Assembly (NCBI RefSeq): GCF_005870025.1
Contig: NZ_VATA01000002.1
Coordinates: 124,001 to 188,000 of the forward strand
Length of the DNA stretch: 64,000 nucleotides
Origin: Poseidonocella sp. HB161398
GTDB lineage: Bacteria > Pseudomonadota > Alphaproteobacteria > Rhodobacterales > Rhodobacteraceae
Direction of reading: 5' to 3'
In this document: positions 58,918-64,000 of the stretch, piece by piece
Layout: each line of letters starts with the position of its first letter
Numbering within the stretch: the stretch's first letter is position 1
Made by a program: the position numbers and the translations under genes
The notes under the pieces: generated by a model
The model's database searches: none
Seen by the model: only the letters and a program-made list of their open reading frames with translations
What the model was told of the DNA's origin: nothing

Positions 58918-59315
58918 GGGGCAAGCTCCGTCTCTGTTTCAACTTCCGGGATAACGGCCCGCCGCCCTGCCGGTTCCCCGTCGCAACCGCCTGCTTCCGG
59001 ACTGTTGCAGGGCCGCACCACGGCGGGGTTAAAATTATGCATTTACATAGCCTTGAGGCACACTTCTAATCCAGACGCAACCCGGTGGCGATTTGCAACC
59101 CTACGTAATATCAATGGCTTGCGCGACGTTGTGAGTGCTTCCCGATTCGCATGGCGCATCATTACATTTCAATGATTTGCCAGAGAAACTTCATCTTCCT
59201 CGCCCGCGCGCGATCGCAGGTGCCCGTCCGCCCCGACTGCGACTTGCGGGGAATTGACGGGCCTGCGCAGCGAATCCGGGTTTTGCACGGAACCCGAAGC
59301 GCATATGTGAAGCGC
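58918..59315. other. Gene-free intergenic region upstream of ccmI
   Basis: No supported gene. The part from 59030 to 59180 is AT-richer than average and should hold promoters for the small membrane gene (minus) and ccmI (plus). I saw no operator palindrome. An unannotated small RNA cannot be excluded. Confidence 0.5.
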
Positions 59316-60545
59316 ATGAGCTTCTGGATCCTCTCTTTCCTGATGGCGCTGGTCGTGGCCCTGCCCCTGATCCGCGTCCTCGCCCGGCAGGGCGGCACCG
59401 CGCGCGCCGCCGCCGATTTCGACATCGCGGTCTATCGCGAACAGCTGGAGGATGTCGAACGCGACCTGGAACGCGGCGTGATCTCGCCCGAGACCGCCGA
59501 GCGCACGCGGCTCGAGATCTCCCGCCGCATCCTGGATGCCGACAAGACGCGCGGCGACGCCGCGGGCCACAGCGCGCCGAAATCCGCGACAGTCGCGGCC
59601 ATCGTCGCCGGGGCCCTGGTGCTGGTGGGCGGCTCGCTCGGGCTCTACTGGAAGCTCGGCGCGCCGGGCTATGGCGACCTGCCGCTGAAAGAGCGGATCG
59701 CGATGACCGACGAGCTGCGCGGCAGTCGTCCGTCGCAGGAGAAGGCCGAGGCCGAGCTGCCGCAATCGCCCCGCCCCGATGCCGATCCGGAGTACCTCGC
59801 GCTGGTCGAGCGGCTGCGCCAGACCGTGGCCGAACGCGGCGAGGATCCCCGCGGCTACCAGCTTCTGGCGCAGAACGAGGCCAATCTGGGCAACTACAAG
59901 GCCGCCTATGCCGCTCAGGCGAAGCTGCTGGAGCTGACCGGCGACGACGCGCCCGCCGATGGCTGGGCGGAGCTGGGCGAGCTCTATGTCCTCGCGGCCG
60001 GCGGCTATGTCAGCCCCGAGGCGCAAAAGGCGCTGGAACAGGCGCTGGCCCGCGACGGCAGCAACCCGCTGGCGCGCTACTACATGGCAGTGATGTACAA
60101 CCAGACCGGCCGGCCGGATCTGGCCTTCGGCCTCTGGCGGCAGCTGCTCGAGCAGAGCCGCCCGGACGCGCCCTGGGTCGGCGCGATCCGCGCCCAGATC
60201 GAGGATGCCGCGATGCGCGCGGGCGTCCGCTATTCCCTGCCGCCCGAGGCGCCGGTGACGGGCCTGCCCGGCCCCTCCGCCGGCGATGTCGCCGCCGCGC
60301 AGGACATGTCCGGCGCCGACCGCCAGGCGATGATCGAGAGCATGGTCGAGGGCCTGGCCGAGAGGCTGGCCGACCAGGGCGGCAGCCCCCAGGAATGGGC
60401 CCGGCTGATCGGCGCGCTCGGCGTGCTCGGCCAGACCGAGCGGGCGCAGGCGATCCATGCCGAGGCGCAGACGGTCTTCGCCGCCGATCCCGAAGGGCTC
60501 GCCCAGGTGGATGCGGCCGCGGCAGAGGCGGGGATTGGACAATGA
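59316..60545 (+). CDS. ccmI: CcmI, cytochrome c maturation chaperone
   Basis: A 409-residue protein. Two N-terminal membrane helices (about residues 2-22 and 95-115) flank a cytoplasmic coil with [23 protein letters not shown], the hallmark of CcmI/CycH. The C-terminal part holds TPR-like repeats ([24 protein letters not shown] and following) that bind apocytochrome c. Start ATG 59316. The ruvX start overlaps the stop by four bases. Confidence 0.93.
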   Translation: MSFWILSFLMALVVALPLIRVLARQGGTARAAADFDIAVYREQLEDVERDLERGVISPETAERTRLEISRRILDADKTRGDAAGHSAPKSATVAAIVAGALVLVGGSLGLYWKLGAPGYGDLPLKERIAMTDELRGSRPSQEKAEAELPQSPRPDADPEYLALVERLRQTVAERGEDPRGYQLLAQNEANLGNYKAAYAAQAKLLELTGDDAPADGWAELGELYVLAAGGYVSPEAQKALEQALARDGSNPLARYYMAVMYNQTGRPDLAFGLWRQLLEQSRPDAPWVGAIRAQIEDAAMRAGVRYSLPPEAPVTGLPGPSAGDVAAAQDMSGADRQAMIESMVEGLAERLADQGGSPQEWARLIGALGVLGQTERAQAIHAEAQTVFAADPEGLAQVDAAAAEAGIGQ

Positions 60546-61024
60546 TCACTGACGACATCGCGGAATTCGCCGCCGCTCTCCCGCCCTTCGGCGCGCTTGC
60601 CGGGCTCGATCTCGGCACCAAGACGATCGGCGTCGCCGTCTCCGACACGATGCGCAGCGTCGCCAGTCCGATCGAGACGGTGAAGCGCAAGAAATTCACC
60701 CTCGACGCCCAGGCGCTGCTGAAGATCATCGAGCCGCGGCAGGTGGCAGGGATCGTGCTTGGACTCCCGCGGAACATGGACGGAACCGAAGGCCCGCGCG
60801 CCCAGTCGACCCGCGCCTTCGCCCGCAACCTCGCCCAGCTGACGCCGCTGCCCATGACCTTCTGGGACGAGCGGCTGTCGACGGTGGCGGCGGAGCGGGC
60901 GCTGCTGGAGGCGGACACGTCGCGGCGGCGCCGGGCCGAGGTGATCGACCATGTGGCGGCGGGCTATATCCTGCAGGGCGCGCTCGACCGCCTCAGGCAC
61001 CTGAAAGGAGTTGCCGATGGGTGA
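60542..61024 (+). CDS. ruvX: RuvX/YqgF Holliday-junction resolvase-like
   Basis: A 160-residue RNase-H-fold protein. [15 protein letters not shown] has the first catalytic Asp, [12 protein letters not shown] follows, then WDERLST and the final [10 protein letters not shown]. Members process 16S rRNA ends (YqgF) or resolve junctions. It is co-transcribed with ccmI and DUF1289. Confidence 0.94.
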   Translation: MITDDIAEFAAALPPFGALAGLDLGTKTIGVAVSDTMRSVASPIETVKRKKFTLDAQALLKIIEPRQVAGIVLGLPRNMDGTEGPRAQSTRAFARNLAQLTPLPMTFWDERLSTVAAERALLEADTSRRRRAEVIDHVAAGYILQGALDRLRHLKGVADG

Positions 61025-61241
61025 CAAGGCCAATTCCCCCTGCACCGGGGTCTGCACGGTGCATCACGAGGCGCGGCTCTGCATCGGCTGCCTGCGCACG
61101 GTCGAGGAGATCTCGCGCTGGAAGTTCTACAGCGACGAAGAGCGCGCCGCGGTCATGGCCGAGCTGCCCTCGCGCGCGGGCCAGGTGCCGCAGCGCCGCC
61201 GGCGCCGCCGTTCGGGCACGCCCGAGGGCGGACCGCGCTGA
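61017..61241 (+). CDS. DUF1289 small Cys protein
   Basis: A 74-residue protein with the DUF1289 signature [29 protein letters not shown] (four Cys as CxxxC and CxxC), probably a metal or Fe-S site, followed by a basic tail. ATG 61017 with AGGAG upstream, overlapping ruvX by eight bases. Function unknown. Confidence 0.9.
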   Translation: MGDKANSPCTGVCTVHHEARLCIGCLRTVEEISRWKFYSDEERAAVMAELPSRAGQVPQRRRRRRSGTPEGGPR

Positions 61242-61244
61242 GCC

Positions 61245-62291
61245 TCACTCGGCGGCCAGCGCCCCGGGGATGAGCGCCAGCGCCTCCTCGACGATCTCCG
61301 CCCCCGCGCCGTCGCGCGCCGCGGCCGTCGAGAGATGCCGCCGCCAGGCCCGCGCGCCGGGCCGTCCGGCAAAGAGCCCCAGCATGTGGCGCGTGACCGA
61401 ATGCGCCCGTCCGCCCGCAGCGACATGGTCGGCGATATAGGGGATCATCGCCCGCGCCGCCTCTTCCGCCGTCACCTCCGGGTGGCTGTCGCCGAAGATC
61501 CGGCGGTCCGCCCCGGCAAGGATCGCCGCCGGTTCGTGATAGGCCGCCCGGCCGATCATCACCCCGTCGAGCCCGTCCCGCAGGAAGCCCTCTGCCGCCT
61601 CCAGCGAGCCGATGCCGCCATTGACCGAGACATGCAGCCCGGGATAGCGGCGCTTCATCTCCACGACGAGCGGGTAGTCGAGCGGCGGGACGTCCCGGTT
61701 CTCCTTCGGGCTCAGCCCCTGCAGCCAGGCCTTGCGGGCATGGATCGCAAAGCGGCGGACGCCCGCGGCGGCGACGGTCTCGAGGAAATGCGGCAGCACC
61801 TTTTCGGGCGCATCGTCATCGACGCCGATCCGGCATTTGACCGTCACCTCGGCCGGGCTCGCCGCGATCATCGCCGCCACGCAGCGCGCCACCAGATCGG
61901 GATCGCGCATCAGCACCGCGCCGAAGGCACCCGACTGCACCCGGTCCGAGGGGCAGCCGACATTGAGGTTGATCTCGCCATAGCCCGCCGCATGGCCGAG
62001 CCGCGCGGCCTCGGCCAGCTCCTCGGGCTCCGATCCGCCGAGCTGCAGCGCCAGCGGATGCTCGGCCGCGTCATGGTCCAGCAGATGCAGCGCGCCGCCG
62101 CGCACCAGCGCGGGCGCGGTGACCATCTCGGTATAGAGCAGCGCCCGGGCCGAGAACTGCCGGTGCAGCATGCGGCAGTGACGGTCGGTCCAGTCCATCA
62201 TCGGCGCCACGGAGAGGCGGGACGCGCGTTCAATCAGGGAGGGGCTGCCGCCCGTCGCGCTCCGGTCCCGCTCTTGCCTGTCAGGTGTCAT
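61245..62291 (-). CDS. dusA: tRNA-dihydrouridine synthase A
   Basis: A 348-residue flavin enzyme. SVAPMMDWTDRHCR starts the barrel, the catalytic Cys is in NLNVGCPSDRVQSG, and KCRIGVDD, HARKAWLQGLSPKENR and NGGIGSLE mark the DusA subfamily, which reduces U20/U20a. ATG 62291 is preferred over 62294 by spacing to GGAAG. It converges with DUF1289, three bases apart. Confidence 0.95.
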   Translation of the reverse strand: MTPDRQERDRSATGGSPSLIERASRLSVAPMMDWTDRHCRMLHRQFSARALLYTEMVTAPALVRGGALHLLDHDAAEHPLALQLGGSEPEELAEAARLGHAAGYGEINLNVGCPSDRVQSGAFGAVLMRDPDLVARCVAAMIAASPAEVTVKCRIGVDDDAPEKVLPHFLETVAAAGVRRFAIHARKAWLQGLSPKENRDVPPLDYPLVVEMKRRYPGLHVSVNGGIGSLEAAEGFLRDGLDGVMIGRAAYHEPAAILAGADRRIFGDSHPEVTAEEAARAMIPYIADHVAAGGRAHSVTRHMLGLFAGRPGARAWRRHLSTAAARDGAGAEIVEEALALIPGALAAE

Positions 62292-62461
62292 CATCGTCTT
62301 CCAGCGTCGCCCGTCATTTCGGTTCCGCCGCCAGTCCCCGGGACCGCCGAATTGCATTCCAGGACTGCCGGCATGGCCGCCGTTATATCGCGGGTGCGGC
62401 GGAATGGCACGAGCTCTTTGCCGCGCCGCTCCATGGCCGGAGCGCTGCGCTCCGGAAGGCC

Positions 62462-62484
62462 GGCGCGGCCGTTCGGGCCGCGCC
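62462..62484 (-). terminator. GC hairpin after aroB
   Basis: GGCGCGGCC and GGCCGCGCC pair over a short loop 14 bases past the aroB stop. No T-run, so termination would need Rho or the stem alone. The rest of 62292-62497 is gene-free. Confidence 0.5.
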
Positions 62485-62497
62485 GCCGATCGCGGGA

Positions 62498-63619
62498 TTA
62501 GACAGCGGCCAGGGCCTCGTCCAGCATCTCGCGGAGCACGCCTGGCGCGACATCGGAGGTCACGAAGGCCGCGCCGATGTCGCGTGCGAGGATGAACCGC
62601 AGCTTGCCGTCCAGCACCTTCTTGTCCTGCGCCATCAGCCCGATCAGCGCCTCGGCGCCCGGCAGCTCGCCGGGAATGTCGGCCAGGTCGGTCTTCATCC
62701 CCATCTCGCGCAGATGCGCGCGCACCCGCGAGGGCGCCTCCTGCGAGCAGAGCCCCAGCCGCGCCGAGAGCTCGAAGGCCAGCGCGCAGCCGATCGCCAC
62801 GCCCTCGCCATGCAGCAGCCGGCCGGAATAGCCCGTCGCCGCCTCGAGCGCATGGCAGAAGGTGTGGCCCAGGTTCAGGAGCGCGCGGTCGCCCTGCTCG
62901 GTCTCGTCGCGGGCCACGATCTCGGCCTTCATCTCGACCGAGCGCGTCACCGCGCGCAGCCGGGCCGCCGGATCGCCCGCGGCCAGCTTCGGGCCGTTCG
63001 CCTCGAGCCATTCGAAGAAGGCGGCATCGCCCAGGAGGCCGTATTTCACCACCTCGCCATAGCCCGCCAGCAGGTCGCGCCGCGGAAGGCTAGCCAGCAC
63101 GCCGGTATCCGCCAGCACCAGCGAGGGCTGGTGGAAGGCGCCGATCAGGTTCTTGCCGTGATGGGTGTTGATGCCGGTCTTGCCGCCGACCGAGCTGTCG
63201 ACCTGTGCCAGCAGCGAGGTCGGGATCTGCACGAAGCGCACGCCCCGGCGCAGCACTGCCGCCGCGAAGCCGACCAGATCGCCGATCACCCCGCCGCCGA
63301 GCGCGATCACGATGTCGCGCCGCTCGATCCGCTGGTCGAGGAGCCAGGAGCAGACCGTCTCCAGCTGGCCCCAGCATTTCGTCGCCTCGCCGGGCGGCAG
63401 CGACAGATGCGCCGAGGCGATGCCCTCGGCCTCCAGCGACCGGACCAGACCGGGCAGGTGGTGCCCGGCCACGGTGCTGTCCGACACGATCGCGACGCGG
63501 GGCCGGTGGAGCAGCGGCGCGATCAGCGCGCCCGCCCGGTCCAGAAGCCCCTCTGCGATCAGCACGTCATAGGCGCGCTCTCCAAGGGCCACATGGACCC
63601 GCTCAACCGGTTCGCTCAC
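62498..63619 (-). CDS. aroB: 3-Dehydroquinate synthase
   Basis: A 373-residue enzyme of the shikimate pathway. ALGGGVIGDLVGFAA and QIPTSLLAQVDSSVGGKTGIN form the NAD and substrate sites. Zinc ligands are Glu in GYGEVVKYG and His in NLGHTFCHALE and LLHGEGVAIG. The GTG start overlaps the 3' end of aroK by 17 bases, a conserved coupling. Confidence 0.97.
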   Translation of the reverse strand: MSEPVERVHVALGERAYDVLIAEGLLDRAGALIAPLLHRPRVAIVSDSTVAGHHLPGLVRSLEAEGIASAHLSLPPGEATKCWGQLETVCSWLLDQRIERRDIVIALGGGVIGDLVGFAAAVLRRGVRFVQIPTSLLAQVDSSVGGKTGINTHHGKNLIGAFHQPSLVLADTGVLASLPRRDLLAGYGEVVKYGLLGDAAFFEWLEANGPKLAAGDPAARLRAVTRSVEMKAEIVARDETEQGDRALLNLGHTFCHALEAATGYSGRLLHGEGVAIGCALAFELSARLGLCSQEAPSRVRAHLREMGMKTDLADIPGELPGAEALIGLMAQDKKVLDGKLRFILARDIGAAFVTSDVAPGVLREMLDEALAAV

Positions 63620-64000
63620 CGCTCTCCTCCAGGATGTCGTTCAGTTTCGCCAATTCCGAAATGACTTGGCCGGTCGTGTCGGCCACGCTGTCCTCGGGCC
63701 GGGCCCGGACATGGACCGGGGCGCGCGCATAGACCGGATTGCGGCTCTCGCAGAGCTCGGCCAGCGTGCGGTAGGGGTTCTCCGTCTGCAGCAGCGGCCG
63801 GCCCGTGCGCCCCTTCACCCGCGACCACAGGAGCGGCACATCCGCCTGCAGCCAGACCGCCAGCCCGTCGCGGTTGATGTTCAGGCGGTTGGTGTGGTTC
63901 ATCCAGGCGCCGCCGCCGGTCGAGAGGATTTTCGGTTCGTCCTGCAAGAGCCGCAGGATCACCTGGGTTTCCTTCTCGCGGAAATAGATCTCGCCGAAGC
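63603..64000 (-). CDS. aroK: Shikimate kinase, 3' part
   Basis: The C-terminal part of shikimate kinase; the start and Walker A lie beyond the right edge. FGEIYFREKE, LSTGGGAWMN (shikimate site) and GRTGRPLL (lid) are visible. It phosphorylates shikimate, and the next gene is aroB. Confidence 0.93.
   Translation of the reverse strand, partial: FGEIYFREKETQVILRLLQDEPKILSTGGGAWMNHTNRLNINRDGLAVWLQADVPLLWSRVKGRTGRPLLQTENPYRTLAELCESRNPVYARAPVHVRARPEDSVADTTGQVISELAKLNDILEESGERTG

Overview
The window is high-GC alphaproteobacterial DNA, most likely from the Rhodobacterales (Rhodobacteraceae/Paracoccaceae). The basis is the gene order and family mix: an iscR-led SUF operon with an extra NifS-like desulfurase, a single-cysteine IscR, lysC-ptsP adjacency, the erpA/dgt-argS-SPOR-nagZ-scpA-scpB block, and ccmI-ruvX-DUF1289. 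It is chromosomal: almost all intact genes are housekeeping genes.

Layout. 1-2750, 7168-10815 and 28853-31760 are three graveyards of broken transposases (IS6, several IS3 types, IS110, IS256, IS21), none intact. Two of the IS3 remnants are each interrupted by a copy of the same roughly 160-bp non-autonomous element (8868-9028 and 30353-30512), which looks like an uncatalogued MITE with a YTAR-type 4-bp target duplication. The third graveyard ends in a broken tyrosine-integrase gene beside tRNA-Arg(CCG), so it is probably a decayed island. Between the first two graveyards sits a compact signalling operon (2814-6404): an RsbQ-type alpha/beta hydrolase, a three-PAS hybrid histidine kinase whose first PAS resembles that of RsbP, and a single-domain response regulator.

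11046-28852 holds metabolism and regulation: a dehalogenase-alpha/beta-hydrolase fusion with a threonine dehydratase, a two-cysteine ArsR repressor of SqrR/BigR type with a DUF1636 gene, clpP-clpX, an ArsR gene with tandem operators over its start codon, a glutathione peroxidase/deacetylase pair, Nudix, DUF1178, an SDR, lysC and ptsP. 32089-41020 is the Fe-S assembly operon (iscR, NifS-like desulfurase, sufB, YbjQ, pyruvyl transferase, sufC, sufD, two membrane genes, sufS). 41171-48412 carries hydrolases, icd, a YitT-like membrane protein, typA and a b561-type cytochrome. 48519-55385 is the chromosome-segregation, cell-envelope and translation block (scpB, scpA, nagZ, SPOR, argS, dgt). 55464-64000 holds erpA, a sulfotransferase, xthA, sodB, ccmI-ruvX-DUF1289, dusA, aroB and the 3' part of aroK.

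Functionally, iron-sulfur and redox biology recurs: SUF, IscR, ErpA, SodB, a glutathione peroxidase, a persulfide-type sensor and several small Cys-rich proteins. The best leads for something new are the MITE family, the RsbQ-kinase operon, the fusion enzyme and the unusual passengers of the SUF operon.
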